Positions 56,323 to 64,000 of a stretch of DNA of 64,000 bases are shown here, piece after piece. This stretch comes from Clostridia bacterium. GTDB taxonomy: Bacteria > Bacillota > Clostridia > RUG12999. The notes beneath the pieces are model-generated. The model made no database searches. It was not told the origin of the DNA and saw only the letters and a list, made by a program, of their open reading frames with translations. A program made the position numbers and the translations under genes. How positions within the stretch are numbered: position 1 is the stretch's first letter; the number at the start of each line of letters is the position of its first letter. The stretch is from positions 1 through 64,000 of the forward strand of contig JAFTSG010000008.1 of the NCBI GenBank assembly GCA_017467445.1, in the 5' to 3' direction.

Positions 56323-58788
56323 ATGCCAAAAAGCCAGTATATGGATCCTAATGTGCTGAGAGCTCCGGGCTATGTTGAATTCGAAAACATCCCTGTTAAC
56401 CAGTACAAAAAGACCATCAAACAGGAAATGAAAAACTTTTCAAATGAAGATTTTGTTCGTATCTACCGTGATATGGCAATTATCCGTGAATTTGAAACAA
56501 TGCTTTACGCTATCAAAACAACAAGTGAATACAATGGCGTAAGCTATAACAACCCGGGTCCTGCCCATCTTTCAATGGGTCAGGAAGCTTCTTCCGTAGG
56601 TCAGGCATATTTGCTCGGCAAAGATGACTACATCTTCGGTTCACACAGAAGCCACGGTGAAATCCTTGCAAAAGGACTTTCCACAATTGAAAAACTCGAC
56701 GACAAAGAACTTTACGACATCATGGAAAACTTCCTTGGTGGTAAAACTCTTAAAGTTGTTGAAGACAAACAGAAATCTGTAAAAGAACTTGCTATCGACT
56801 TCCTCGTATACGGTGCACTTGCTGAAGTATTCGCAAGAGAAACCGGTTTCCACAAAGGTCTCGGCGGTTCTATGCACGCATTCTTCCTGCCTTTCGGTAT
56901 CTACCCGAACAACGCTATCGTTGGTGGTAGTGCTACAATTGCAACAGGTGCTGCACTCTTCAAAAAAGTTAACGAAAAGAACGGTATCGTAGTATCCAAC
57001 ATCGGTGACGGTTCTATGGGTCGTGGTCCTGTTTGGGAAGCTATGATGTTCGGTTCTATGGACCAGTACAAACAGCTTTGGGATGAAGCGCACAGAGGCG
57101 GACTTCCGATTATCTTTAACTTCTTTAACAACCTTTACGGTATGGGTGGACAGACATGTGGTGAAACAATGCCTTACAACATACTCGCAAGAGTTGGTGC
57201 CGGTGTTAACCCTGAACAGCTCCACGCTGAACGTGTTGACGGTTACAATCCGCTTGCTGTTATCGATGCTATGCGTCGTAAAATCAAAGTTCTTAAAGAG
57301 AAAAAAGGTCCTGTTCTTATGGATACACTTACATACAGATACACAGGTCACTCTCCGTCAGACGCTATGACTTACCGTACAAAAGAAGAAGTGGAAGCAT
57401 GGCAGGAACAGGATTCACTCATTTCTTACAAAAACAAACTTATCGAAGCAGGTGTTGCTAAAGAAGAACAGTTTGCAGAAATCGGTGAATACGTTACTAA
57501 CCTTATTACAAAAACTTGCAAAATGGCATCCGATGAAACAATTTCACCGCGTATGGACCTTTATGCAGTTCCTGACCAGATTGAAAGCATTATGCTCTCC
57601 AATCAGTCAATTGAAAAAATGGAAGACAGACCTTGCGATGTGCTTATGCCTATGGAAGAAAACCCGAGAGTACAGCAGATTGCTAAAAAAGAACGTTTTG
57701 CATTTGATGCTAACGGCAAACCTGTTTCCAAAAACAAAGTATTCCAGCTCAGAGATGCTTTATTTGAAGCTATCATTGACAGATACTACAAAGATCCTAC
57801 TCTCATCAGCTATGGTGAAGACGTAAGAGACTGGGGCGGCGCTTATGCTGTTTACAGAGGACTTACAGAAGCAATTCCTTACCACAGACTCTTCAACTCA
57901 CCTATTTCCGAAGCTGCTATCGTTGGTTCTGCTGTTGGTTATGCAATGGCAGGCGGACGTGCTGTTGTTGAACTTATGTACTGTGACTTCCTCGGTTGTG
58001 CAGGTGACGAAGTATTCAACCAGCTCGCTAAATGGCAGTCAATGAGTGCAGGTCTTCTCAAAATGCCTGTTGTTCTCCGTGTTTCTGTTGGTTCAAAATA
58101 CGGTGCACAGCACTCTCAGGACTGGACAGCTCTTGTTTCTCACATTCCGGGACTCAAAGCTATATTCCCAACAACTCCGTACGATGCAAAAGGTCTTATG
58201 AACGCAGCTCTTAACGGAACAGACCCTGTTATCTGCTTCGAAAGCCAGAGAATCTACGATGTTGGTGAACAGTTCCACGAAGGTGGCGTTCCTGAAGAAT
58301 ATTACGAAATTCCGATTGGTGAACCGGACATCAAACGTAAAGGTAATGACATCACAATTCTTACTGTTGGTTCAACACTTTACACAGCTCTTAAAGCTGC
58401 TGATGAACTCCAGGAAAAATACGGAATTTCTGCTGAAGTTATTGACGCAAGAAGCGTTGTACCGTTCAACTACGACCTCGTAATTGAATCAGTTAAGAAA
58501 ACAGGTAAAATCGTTCTTGCAAGTGATGCTTGCGAACGTTCTTCAATCCTCAAAGAATTTGCTTCCAACATTACAGACCTTGCATTCGATTATCTCGATG
58601 CACCTCCGGTTGTTGTTGGTTCAAGAAACTGGATTACTCCTGCTTTCGAACTCGAAGAACACTTCTTCCCGCAGGCTGATTGGATTATTGATGCAATCAG
58701 CGAAAGAATCCTTCCGATTCCGGGATACACAGCTACACACAACTTTACTGACGGCGAAAAACTCCGCAGAGCAAAACTTGGTGTGTAA
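56323..58788 (+). CDS. Fused E1 alpha-beta of a 2-oxo acid dehydrogenase complex
   Basis: In one 821-residue chain the alpha part (~60-410) has the TPP motif G-D-G-S-M-G-R-G...F-F-N-N (228-265) and S-M-G-Q-E-A-S-S, and the beta part (~470-821) has [18 protein letters not shown] (~597) and a C-terminal transketolase domain. A ~45-residue insertion sits in the alpha part (~125-170), and a ~70-residue linker joins the halves. Most complexes have separate subunits; fusions are known in Chlamydia and Bacteroidetes. Acetoin-, pyruvate- and branched-chain-type E1 share these motifs; the substrate is open. Codon use is strongly C-ending, like a highly expressed gene. Confidence 0.9.
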   Translation: MPKSQYMDPNVLRAPGYVEFENIPVNQYKKTIKQEMKNFSNEDFVRIYRDMAIIREFETMLYAIKTTSEYNGVSYNNPGPAHLSMGQEASSVGQAYLLGKDDYIFGSHRSHGEILAKGLSTIEKLDDKELYDIMENFLGGKTLKVVEDKQKSVKELAIDFLVYGALAEVFARETGFHKGLGGSMHAFFLPFGIYPNNAIVGGSATIATGAALFKKVNEKNGIVVSNIGDGSMGRGPVWEAMMFGSMDQYKQLWDEAHRGGLPIIFNFFNNLYGMGGQTCGETMPYNILARVGAGVNPEQLHAERVDGYNPLAVIDAMRRKIKVLKEKKGPVLMDTLTYRYTGHSPSDAMTYRTKEEVEAWQEQDSLISYKNKLIEAGVAKEEQFAEIGEYVTNLITKTCKMASDETISPRMDLYAVPDQIESIMLSNQSIEKMEDRPCDVLMPMEENPRVQQIAKKERFAFDANGKPVSKNKVFQLRDALFEAIIDRYYKDPTLISYGEDVRDWGGAYAVYRGLTEAIPYHRLFNSPISEAAIVGSAVGYAMAGGRAVVELMYCDFLGCAGDEVFNQLAKWQSMSAGLLKMPVVLRVSVGSKYGAQHSQDWTALVSHIPGLKAIFPTTPYDAKGLMNAALNGTDPVICFESQRIYDVGEQFHEGGVPEEYYEIPIGEPDIKRKGNDITILTVGSTLYTALKAADELQEKYGISAEVIDARSVVPFNYDLVIESVKKTGKIVLASDACERSSILKEFASNITDLAFDYLDAPPVVVGSRNWITPAFELEEHFFPQADWIIDAISERILPIPGYTATHNFTDGEKLRRAKLGV

Positions 58789-58801
58789 TATAATAACACA
58801 T

Positions 58802-58831
58802 AAGACCGGGCAAATGCCCGGTCTTTTTTTA
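58802..58831 (+). terminator. Terminator of the DeoR/fused-E1 operon
   Basis: A perfect 10-bp GC-rich stem AAGACCGGGC (58802-58811) with GCCCGGTCTT (58816-58825) is followed by T6. It lies 14 bp after the E1 stop codon. Confidence 0.9.
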
Positions 58832-58837
58832 GCAAAA

Positions 58838-58869
58838 AAAGAGCTTTGGAATTGTATCCAAAGCTCTTT
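58838..58869 (-). terminator. Terminator of the Gfo/Idh/MocA gene
   Basis: A 13-bp stem AAAGAGCTTTGGA (58838-58850) with TCCAAAGCTCTTT (58857-58869) has a 6-base loop and a T run on the minus strand (from the A run at 58834-58840). Confidence 0.8.
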
Positions 58870-58899
58870 AAACTATTTACTTTAAAGATAGTATACGGA

Positions 58900-60222
58900 T
58901 TATTCTCCGCCACCTGTATATTCTTTACTACCCTGTTTGAATGCTTTTGCTCTGTAGTTTCCGTCTTCTTTTTCAGCTTCCGCATGCCATAACTCTTCTA
59001 CATGTGCATATACAGAATCCGGAATATCCGGTGTTCCTGTTTTACAAGTAGGAAGAAGCATATCTCCTGCTACTTTCGGGTCTGTACATGCAGTATTGTT
59101 TCTCCACAAATCTCTGACTGCTTTATCACGAAGATTAGGAATTTCTTTCGGTACTCCGCCGTCTAAGATTGAGAAGTATGCAAAAAGTCCCGGCAGGAAC
59201 ATATCAAGAGCTTCATAAACATCAACTATGTCAGCTTTCGGGTTACCTTTGATTTTTTCTGCGAAATTATACATTGTATAGAAATCGGAGCCGCCGTGGC
59301 CAAAGCCCTGTGTTTCGCCTGCTAAGTCCTGAACTGGTTCATAGGTTTCAATATTTTCTTCGCCGTATGCACCCTGGAATTCATCGCAGTTTACATAAAT
59401 TCTTTCATGATACTGCGCCTGTGCATCTTTTCTTGCACTTTCCATTCTTCCTTTTGAACCATATATAGAATACCAAACTGAATCTTTGTACAAATTACCA
59501 TTAATGGCTTTAATTATACCGCCGTTTTCAAGTGTAATCATTTGTATGCCAAATGTTGCGGTTTTAGATCCGTTTGATAACATTCTTTCATTCATAGTTG
59601 TTTCAAAACCGGTTACAGAAACAGGTTTTAAGCCTGTTATATGAATAATCGGACCGATTGAGTGTGTGCAATAGAAACAAGAATGCACATTGTTACGCCA
59701 GTGATCTCTTTCGCCGTATGTAAGACATGGCCATATCGGAATACAGTTATGAATATATTCACATTCGCCGTATTCAAACTCACCAAGTTTGCCCTGCTCG
59801 TACAACTTTTTCATTTCATACGGAGCTGCCATATAACAATAGTTTTCACCGAAAGCATAAATTTTTCCGGTTTCTTCAACTGTTTCAATAAGCTCAACAG
59901 CTTCTTTCATATTCTGGACAGGAAGACATTCTGAATAAACATGTTTTCCGGCTTTCATTGCTTTTATTGCAAACGGTGCGTGTTCTGTTGCATAGTTTGC
60001 AAGTACAACTGCGTCCATATCATGTTTGATAAAATCTTCAAAATTGTCATAATATGCAATGTTTGTATGTCCTTCTTCTTCAGCTCTTGCACGCTGAGCT
60101 TCAAGAGCTTCGGGAGTCTTGTCACAAATTGCAACAAGCTCTGCATTACTTGCACGTTTACAGTAGTTAATCATGCTTGAGCCACGGTATGCGCCCAAAA
60201 CACCAATTCTTACTTTTTCCAT
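58900..60222 (-). CDS. Gfo/Idh/MocA-family oxidoreductase
   Basis: The 440-residue protein has an N-terminal Rossmann domain with a G-V-L-G-A-Y-R-G-S-S loop (degenerate for the usual G-x-G-x-x-G), the E-C-L-P-V motif where the family has E-K-P (~95), and a C-terminal dimerising beta domain. Such enzymes oxidise or isomerise sugars with NAD(P), and the C-H-rich H-N-C...C-L-T-Y-G segment is noteworthy. Substrate unknown. It is divergent from an AraC gene that may control it. Confidence 0.85.
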   Translation of the reverse strand: MEKVRIGVLGAYRGSSMINYCKRASNAELVAICDKTPEALEAQRARAEEEGHTNIAYYDNFEDFIKHDMDAVVLANYATEHAPFAIKAMKAGKHVYSECLPVQNMKEAVELIETVEETGKIYAFGENYCYMAAPYEMKKLYEQGKLGEFEYGECEYIHNCIPIWPCLTYGERDHWRNNVHSCFYCTHSIGPIIHITGLKPVSVTGFETTMNERMLSNGSKTATFGIQMITLENGGIIKAINGNLYKDSVWYSIYGSKGRMESARKDAQAQYHERIYVNCDEFQGAYGEENIETYEPVQDLAGETQGFGHGGSDFYTMYNFAEKIKGNPKADIVDVYEALDMFLPGLFAYFSILDGGVPKEIPNLRDKAVRDLWRNNTACTDPKVAGDMLLPTCKTGTPDIPDSVYAHVEELWHAEAEKEDGNYRAKAFKQGSKEYTGGGE

Positions 60223-60251
60223 AAGAATTACCTCCTTTTTAAGTTAATTCA

Positions 60252-60280
60252 ATAATATCATATTATTTTTGGATTTTCAA
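60252..60280 (-). promoter_or_regulatory. Promoter of the Gfo/Idh/MocA gene
   Basis: On the minus strand TTGAAA (60280-60275) and TATTAT (60257-60252) are separated by 17 bp, 29 bp before the start. It diverges from the AraC promoter at 60323. Confidence 0.65.
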
Positions 60281-60303
60281 TGGAATTTTTCTGTATAAAT
60301 GTG

Positions 60304-60321
60304 TAAAATCGTACGATTTTA
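60304..60321. promoter_or_regulatory. Perfect 18-bp palindrome, candidate operator
   Basis: TAAAATCG-TACGATTT-TA is fully self-complementary over 18 bp and ends one base before the -35 TTGACA of the AraC gene, between two divergent promoters. A dimeric regulator is the likeliest ligand; AraC proteins usually use direct repeats, so the binding factor is not obvious. Confidence 0.6.
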
Positions 60322-60322
60322 A

Positions 60323-60351
60323 TTGACAAAAGCAATTTATACAATTATAAT
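60323..60351 (+). promoter_or_regulatory. Consensus promoter of the AraC gene
   Basis: A perfect TTGACA (60323-60328) and a perfect TATAAT (60346-60351) have 17-bp spacing; AAGGAGG and the ATG follow 26 bp later. Confidence 0.85.
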
Positions 60352-60376
60352 TTTAATTAAAAGGAGGCTAAATATT

Positions 60377-61198
60377 ATGGACTCAATTTTTTTACGAGAT
60401 GTATGTCATTTTATTCCTTTTCACAAGGACTCATATTCTATTCATACAATTAATTTTGTTTTGGAAACAACACCTCAGCCTTTCTCCCCTTTAAAAACAC
60501 AATCCTTATACAAGATGCACTATGTGTGTACAGGAAAAGGTAAGCTTCATATGCCAAATGAAACTATATCTCTGTTACCCGGCGACATTTTCTTTACATT
60601 CCCTGACACTATGTATTCTATTGAATCTGAGGGAAATTTCACCTATATGTATATTAGTTTTTTGGGTTCCAGAGCAAATATGATTATGGACAGCCTTACA
60701 ATATCATCGAAAAATTTCCTTTTCTCCGGTTGTCAGGAGATTTATGATTACTGGAAAAAAGGCATTGATACAACCCCTGAATTAATTGATTTGATTTCCG
60801 AAAGTATTCTTCTTTATTCTTTTTGTTTCCTTGGAAAAAAATTAATTACATCAACCAACAAAGGCGATTCAAAGGATAATGCCTCTACAATAATCAAAAA
60901 GTATATTGATGATAACTTTTTTGACCAGAAGCTTTCTTTGGAAATGATAAGCAAGAATCTTTCATACAGTCCAAAGTACATTTCTTCTGTTTTTAAAAAG
61001 AAATTTAATGTAGGAATTACAGAATATTTAAACACAATAAGAATTCAAAACGCCTGCACATTAATGAAACAGGGATTTACCAGCATAAGTGATGTTTCCA
61101 ATCAATGCGGATTTGCTGATGCACAATATTTCTCTAAAGTATTCAAACAAAGAACAGGCCTTTCACCAAAAGCCTATATTAAATCACTTCCGCAGTAG
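60377..61198 (+). CDS. AraC-family transcriptional regulator
   Basis: The 273-residue protein has a cupin-like sensor part (~30-110; K-M-H-Y-V-C-T-G-K-G-K-L) and a C-terminal AraC HTH domain (~175-273; L-S-Y-S-P-K-Y-I-S-S-V-F-K, G-F-A-D-A-Q-Y-F-S-K-V-F-K and T-G-L-S-P-K). It probably controls the divergent oxidoreductase. The start at 60377 follows AAGGAGG; an earlier in-frame start overlaps the promoter. Confidence 0.85.
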   Translation: MDSIFLRDVCHFIPFHKDSYSIHTINFVLETTPQPFSPLKTQSLYKMHYVCTGKGKLHMPNETISLLPGDIFFTFPDTMYSIESEGNFTYMYISFLGSRANMIMDSLTISSKNFLFSGCQEIYDYWKKGIDTTPELIDLISESILLYSFCFLGKKLITSTNKGDSKDNASTIIKKYIDDNFFDQKLSLEMISKNLSYSPKYISSVFKKKFNVGITEYLNTIRIQNACTLMKQGFTSISDVSNQCGFADAQYFSKVFKQRTGLSPKAYIKSLPQ

Positions 61199-61226
61199 AT
61201 TACAACGCTTGTTTAAGGAGAAACTA

Positions 61227-61616
61227 ATGCTTAAAGAATATAAATTATCAACTGAAAGACAAAATTTTTATAATGTAACCTCATACGTACGTGAAACTCT
61301 AGCTGAAAGCGGAATTAAAGATGGAATATGCACCGTTTTTTGTCCGCATACAACTGCGGGGATTACAATAAATGAAAATGCCGACCCCGATGTTGTGCAC
61401 GATATGCTGCTCGGTCTTGACAGGGCATTTCCCGACAGACCTGCATTTCGCCATATAGAAGGAAATTCATCTGCACATCTTAAAGCAAGCTGTGTAGGTA
61501 GCAGCGCTTCTGTTATTATCAGAAACGGACAACTTCTTTTAGGTACGTGGCAGGGCATTTATTTTTGTGAATTTGACGGTCCCAGGACACGAAAATTCTA
61601 TGTTAAGGTGATGTAA
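61227..61616 (+). CDS. yjbQ: YjbQ-family secondary thiamine-phosphate synthase homologue
   Basis: The 129-residue protein matches the YjbQ/UPF0047 family: H-T-T-A-G-I-T-I-N-E-N-A-D-P-D-V (~43), H-L-K-A-S (~85), G-x-W-Q-G-I-Y-F-C-E-F-D-G-P-R (~110). The start at 61227 follows AAGGAG. The longer in-frame start inside the AraC gene is unlikely. Homologues show weak thiamine-phosphate synthase activity; the true role is not settled. Its stop overlaps the next start (TAATG). Confidence 0.9.
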   Translation: MLKEYKLSTERQNFYNVTSYVRETLAESGIKDGICTVFCPHTTAGITINENADPDVVHDMLLGLDRAFPDRPAFRHIEGNSSAHLKASCVGSSASVIIRNGQLLLGTWQGIYFCEFDGPRTRKFYVKVM

Positions 61617-62128
61617 TGAGGCTTACCGAAGATTTTTATATTAAGCATGCAACCGAGCTTGCTCCCCTGCTTTTAGGAAAACTTATTTGCAGGCAAATTG
61701 AAAACAAAATCATCAAATGCAGAATTACCGAAACTGAATGCTATTTTGGCGAAGCTGACACGGCGTGTCATGCGCACAAGGGCAAAACCGAAAGAACAAA
61801 AATAATGTACGAGTCGGGCGGGAAAGCATATGTATATTTATGCTATGGAATACACAGTCTTTTCAATGTTGTAACCGGCAATAAGGGTTTTCCGGAAGCT
61901 GTGCTAATACGCGGTGTTGAAAGGTTTAACGGTCCGGGAAAGCTTACAAAGCATCTGCAAATTGACCGTAGTCTTAACGGAGAAAATCTTATTACTTCCG
62001 ACAGAATATGGATTGAAGATGACGGATTTAAGCTAAGATACAGGACCGACAAACGTGTAGGAATTGATTATGCAACCGAAAAATACAGAAATATTATGTG
62101 GCGATTTATTTTGGAGGAAAAAATATGA
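61616..62128 (+). CDS. mpg: DNA-3-methyladenine glycosylase (AAG type)
   Basis: The 170-residue protein has the AAG fold landmarks: the E-T-E-C-Y-F active region with the catalytic Glu (~40), G[17 protein letters not shown] (~75), A-V-L-I-R-G (~100) and G-P-G-K-L-T (~112). It removes alkylated purines from DNA. It is coupled to yjbQ (TAATG) and to dtd (ATGA). Confidence 0.92.
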   Translation: MRLTEDFYIKHATELAPLLLGKLICRQIENKIIKCRITETECYFGEADTACHAHKGKTERTKIMYESGGKAYVYLCYGIHSLFNVVTGNKGFPEAVLIRGVERFNGPGKLTKHLQIDRSLNGENLITSDRIWIEDDGFKLRYRTDKRVGIDYATEKYRNIMWRFILEEKI

Positions 62129-62571
62129 AAATTGTTTTACAGCGTGTTAAAAATGCATCCGTTTCTGTAGACGGTAAAACAATAGGCGAAATAGGAAAAG
62201 GATACCTTGCACTTCTTGGTGTATCAAATACCGATACAAAAGAAATTGCAGAAAAAATAGCAGAAAAAATCTCTAAACTTCGTATTTTTGAAGACGAAAA
62301 CGGTAAAACAAACCTTTCGGCATCCGATGTGTATGGCGAAATCCTTGTTGTTTCTCAATTTACACTCTATGCCGATTGCAAAAAAGGTAATCGTCCCAGC
62401 TTTACAAACGCCGGCAGTCCCGACCTTGCTAATGAACTTTATGAATATTTTATCGAAATATGTAAACCAAAATTCAAAAAAGTTGCTCATGGCGAGTTTG
62501 GTGCAGATATGCAAGTTTCGCTTATAAACGACGGTCCTTTTACTGTTATTCTTGATAGCGATAATATTTAA
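62125..62571 (+). CDS. dtd: D-aminoacyl-tRNA deacylase
   Basis: The 148-residue protein has the DTD motifs S-Q-F-T-L-Y-A-D near residue 78 and N-D-G-P-F-T-V near 138 (the Gly-cisPro loop region). It removes D-amino acids (and Gly) wrongly attached to tRNA. The ATG at 62125 overlaps the mpg stop by 4 bp, with TTGGAGG upstream. The in-frame start at 62098 lies inside mpg and is not needed. Confidence 0.93.
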   Translation: MKIVLQRVKNASVSVDGKTIGEIGKGYLALLGVSNTDTKEIAEKIAEKISKLRIFEDENGKTNLSASDVYGEILVVSQFTLYADCKKGNRPSFTNAGSPDLANELYEYFIEICKPKFKKVAHGEFGADMQVSLINDGPFTVILDSDNI

Positions 62572-62611
62572 GATGTTCAATGGACTTATTACTTTATATA
62601 TAAAAATATAA

Positions 62612-62638
62612 AAGCCTGACTTTTGGTCCGGTTTTTTT
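62612..62638 (+). terminator. Probable terminator after dtd
   Basis: A 9-bp stem with one mismatch and one G-T pair (62612-62620 with 62626-62634) is followed by T5. It ends the yjbQ-mpg-dtd transcript ahead of the riboswitch. The stretch 62572-62690 holds no gene. Confidence 0.5.
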
Positions 62639-62690
62639 AATATTTCTATTGCAATACGCGCACTTTTGTGATAAAATATTGTATGCAATT

Positions 62691-62791
62691 GGCAGAGTAG
62701 GTTCAGACACGTTAAGTGATGAAAGGACGGGAAGTTGCCTTTCGTACGAAAAATCTTATGATTTGCGATGTCTTTACCGCATTCCGCTGCC
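62691..62791 (+). ncRNA. THF (tetrahydrofolate) riboswitch upstream of folT
   Basis: The segment has the THF-riboswitch core: 5' GGCAGAGTAGG, the conserved CGTTAAGTG, GGGAAGTTGCC, TTTACCGCATTCCG and a 3' CTGCC closing the first stem with GGCAG (62691-62695 with 62787-62791). It fits RF01831-type sequences and stands 60 bp upstream of folT, the usual target. THF binding would lower folate uptake and polyglutamylation. Confidence 0.92.
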
Positions 62792-62845
62792 ACCAAAGAG
62801 CAAAATCTATTCCTTCTCTTTTGTGGCTTTACTTAAGGAAGGAGT
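62789..62845 (+). promoter_or_regulatory. Expression platform of the THF riboswitch and folT ribosome site
   Basis: CCAC (62791-62794 region) and AAAGAG can pair with CTCTTT and GTGG near 62815-62826 as a hairpin. An alternative pairing places TCCTTC (62811-62816) on GAAGGA inside the ribosome site AAGGAAGGAG (62835-62844). Mutually exclusive pairings of this sort suggest control of translation rather than termination, but no energies were calculated. Confidence 0.5.
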
Positions 62846-62851
62846 TTTTTT

Positions 62852-63403
62852 ATGCACAAATCACACTTGTTTTCAAAGATAACACTTAAGAAGCTTTGCA
62901 TTCTTTCTCTTATGACTGCTATTACAGCCATATTATCAATTTACTGCACTTTCCGCATTGGAAACGCAATAAAAATTCCGTTCAAATTTGTTTCTGTATT
63001 TTTTACTGCCGTTATGTTCGGTCCTTTCTGGGGCGGCACAATTGCCGTTTTGGGCGATATTCTGAATGTTTTTCTTGCCCCGTCAGGCCCGTGGATTCCA
63101 ATGATTACGGCTATTGAATTTTTAAACGGCGCTGTTTTTGGTATCTTTTTTTACAAACATTCTTATGAAACAAAAAGCTATTTTTTACGTACACTCATTT
63201 GCTGTTTGATATTATTCCTTTTTGATATGATTTTAACATCATTGGTTTTAACATATGTTGGCTATTTCCCAACATTTTTGACTGCTTTTGCCGTGCGTCT
63301 GCCGGCGGGTATTATAAAAATACTTATTCAAGGCATTTTTATAATCATAAGCAAAGAATATATCAAAAACTTTAAACTGATTGGAGGTAAGAATTTTGGG
63401 TAA
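62852..63403 (+). CDS. folT: Folate ECF transporter S component
   Basis: The 183-residue membrane protein has about six hydrophobic segments (starting near 15, 35, 52, 80, 115 and 150) and the ECF S-component pattern with G-N-A-I-K-I-P-F-K-F and F-G-P-F-W-G-G near residue 55. FolT binds folate and needs the shared EcfAAT module, which is elsewhere. It is under a THF riboswitch and overlaps folC by 8 bp. AAGGAAGGAG precedes the ATG. Confidence 0.88.
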   Translation: MHKSHLFSKITLKKLCILSLMTAITAILSIYCTFRIGNAIKIPFKFVSVFFTAVMFGPFWGGTIAVLGDILNVFLAPSGPWIPMITAIEFLNGAVFGIFFYKHSYETKSYFLRTLICCLILFLFDMILTSLVLTYVGYFPTFLTAFAVRLPAGIIKILIQGIFIIISKEYIKNFKLIGGKNFG

Positions 63404-64000
63404 ATTTATCAACTACGCCAATAGTTTTCAAGCAATTGCCAGACTTGAACTTGAATGTATAAAAAGACTGTGTGAACTTCTTGGTAATCCGCAAAATGAT
63501 TTAAATTTCATACACATTGCCGGCACAAACGGCAAAGGTTCTGTATGTGCAATGCTTCAAACTGCCCTTACCCACGCAGGTTATAAAACAGGTAAATACA
63601 CTTCCCCTAACCTCATCAGCGTATGCGAAAGAATTTCAATAGACGGGGTTGATATTACAAACTCCGAGCTTGAAAATATAATGGCACAAGTGCAAACAGG
63701 CGCAGAAATTATCCATAATGAAACCGGCGCTTATCCTACTCAATTTGAGCTTTGGACTGCCGCCGCTTTTCTGTATTTTAATCAGCAAAAGGTTGATATT
63801 GTCGTTCTCGAAACAGGTCTTGGCGGAGAAAGAGATGCAACAAACGTTATTCTCGCTTCCCTTGTTTCTGTCATAACTCCAATATCTTTTGACCATATAT
63901 CGTATCTTGGAAATGATATCAAAGATATTGCGGCAGCAAAAGCCGGAATTATTAAAGGTCCGAAAGGTGTAACCGTTTGTGCAAATCAGCCGCCTGAAAT
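63396..64000 (+). CDS. folC: Folylpolyglutamate/dihydrofolate synthase, 5' part (cut by window edge)
   Basis: The frame opens at TTG 63396 with GGAGG eight bases upstream and runs off the window after 201 codons. It shows the FolC landmarks: H-I-A-G-T-N-G-K-G-S-V P-loop (~45), Y-T-S-P-N-L (~72), E-T-G-L-G-G-E-R-D-A-T-N (~143) and S-F-D-H (~163). It adds glutamates to folate so that it stays in the cell, in line with FolT uptake. The C-terminus is not seen. Confidence 0.92.
   Translation, partial: MGKFINYANSFQAIARLELECIKRLCELLGNPQNDLNFIHIAGTNGKGSVCAMLQTALTHAGYKTGKYTSPNLISVCERISIDGVDITNSELENIMAQVQTGAEIIHNETGAYPTQFELWTAAAFLYFNQQKVDIVVLETGLGGERDATNVILASLVSVITPISFDHISYLGNDIKDIAAAKAGIIKGPKGVTVCANQPPE

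Noticed and set aside
56641-57351. Minus-strand 236-residue open frame inside the fused E1 gene
   Set aside because: The E1 gene's C-ending codons leave long open antisense frames. The product has no ribosome site and no recognisable fold.
62224-62796. Minus-strand 190-residue open frame across dtd and the riboswitch
   Set aside because: It is antisense to dtd and to the highly conserved THF aptamer, which explain the sequence better.

Overview
The window is an A+T-rich chromosomal segment from an anaerobic, probably spore-forming member of the Clostridia. Evidence for this is Firmicute gene order (ylxM-ffh-rpsP-khpA-rimM, dgt-dnaG-rpoD, gatCAB next to ligA), TTGACA/TATAAT promoters, strong GGAGG ribosome sites with many TTG and GTG starts, SLH-domain surface proteins, a SpoIID-like protein, an oxygen-sensitive 2-oxoacid:ferredoxin oxidoreductase, ThyX, and a THF riboswitch in front of a folate ECF transporter. 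I cannot name the family or species. I see no rRNA, tRNA, CRISPR array or prophage.

Layout. 1-173: the 5' end of an IS30-family element cut by the window edge, then a terminator. 174-5.5 kb (minus): a SpoIID-like/peptidoglycan-binding protein with a small beta-sandwich partner, then a BlaI/M56 sensor pair with an SLH protein behind it. 5.6-14.7 kb (minus): nudF-like gene, rnr, gatB, gatA, gatC, ligA and a ctpA-type protease. 14.8-17.7 kb: a DUF1858 protein, two unrecognised plus-strand genes and the UPF0210/ACT pair. 17.9-28.0 kb (plus): tagA-like gene, thyX, tmk, polA, coaE, a lytic transglycosylase, an M18 aminopeptidase and a SNF2 helicase. 28.0-34.2 kb (minus): xth, rimM, khpA, rpsP, ffh, ylxM, then thiI, a Cys-rich protein and an SLH protein. 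34.4-39.7 kb (plus): an iron-sulfur flavoprotein, dgt, dnaG, rpoD, an AraC regulator. 39.8-42.7 kb (minus): zinc uptake znuBCA with a Zur-like regulator. 42.9-44.1 kb (plus): a PrsA-like foldase and a small CTG-started protein. 44.2-50.2 kb (minus): a Kor/Vor complex with a ParA-like ATPase, rmuC, asnS. 50.4-58.8 kb (plus): a DeoR-regulated operon of two sugar-phosphate-type dehydrogenases and a complete 2-oxo acid dehydrogenase complex with a fused E1. 58.9-61.2 kb: a Gfo/Idh/MocA oxidoreductase divergent from an AraC regulator. 61.2-64.0 kb (plus): yjbQ, mpg, dtd, then THF riboswitch, folT and folC, which runs off the end.

Main points of interest. (1) polA has a single in-frame TAA exactly between its 5'-nuclease and polymerase parts, and the frame is otherwise intact. 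(2) Two copies of an unclassified ~74-bp structured repeat each begin at the stop codon of a plus-strand gene and sit between convergent genes. One stem pair differs by a compensatory change between the copies. (3) The DeoR-regulated operon couples SorE-like and SrlD-like dehydrogenases to a fused E1 plus E2 and E3, a combination whose substrate I cannot name. (4) A conserved-looking small protein starts at CTG behind a perfect ribosome site. (5) Several clean operator candidates occur: a tandem pair at the BlaI promoter, a perfect 18-bp palindrome next to a consensus promoter, and an inverted repeat in the ylxM-ffh leader.

How the genes fit together. thyX, tmk, folT and folC point to flavin-dependent dTMP synthesis and salvage of external folate under THF control. 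gatCAB together with asnS implies that the amidotransferase mainly makes Gln-tRNA. The ferredoxin-linked Kor/Vor enzyme and the NAD-linked, lipoate-dependent complex are two different routes to acyl-CoA in the same cell.
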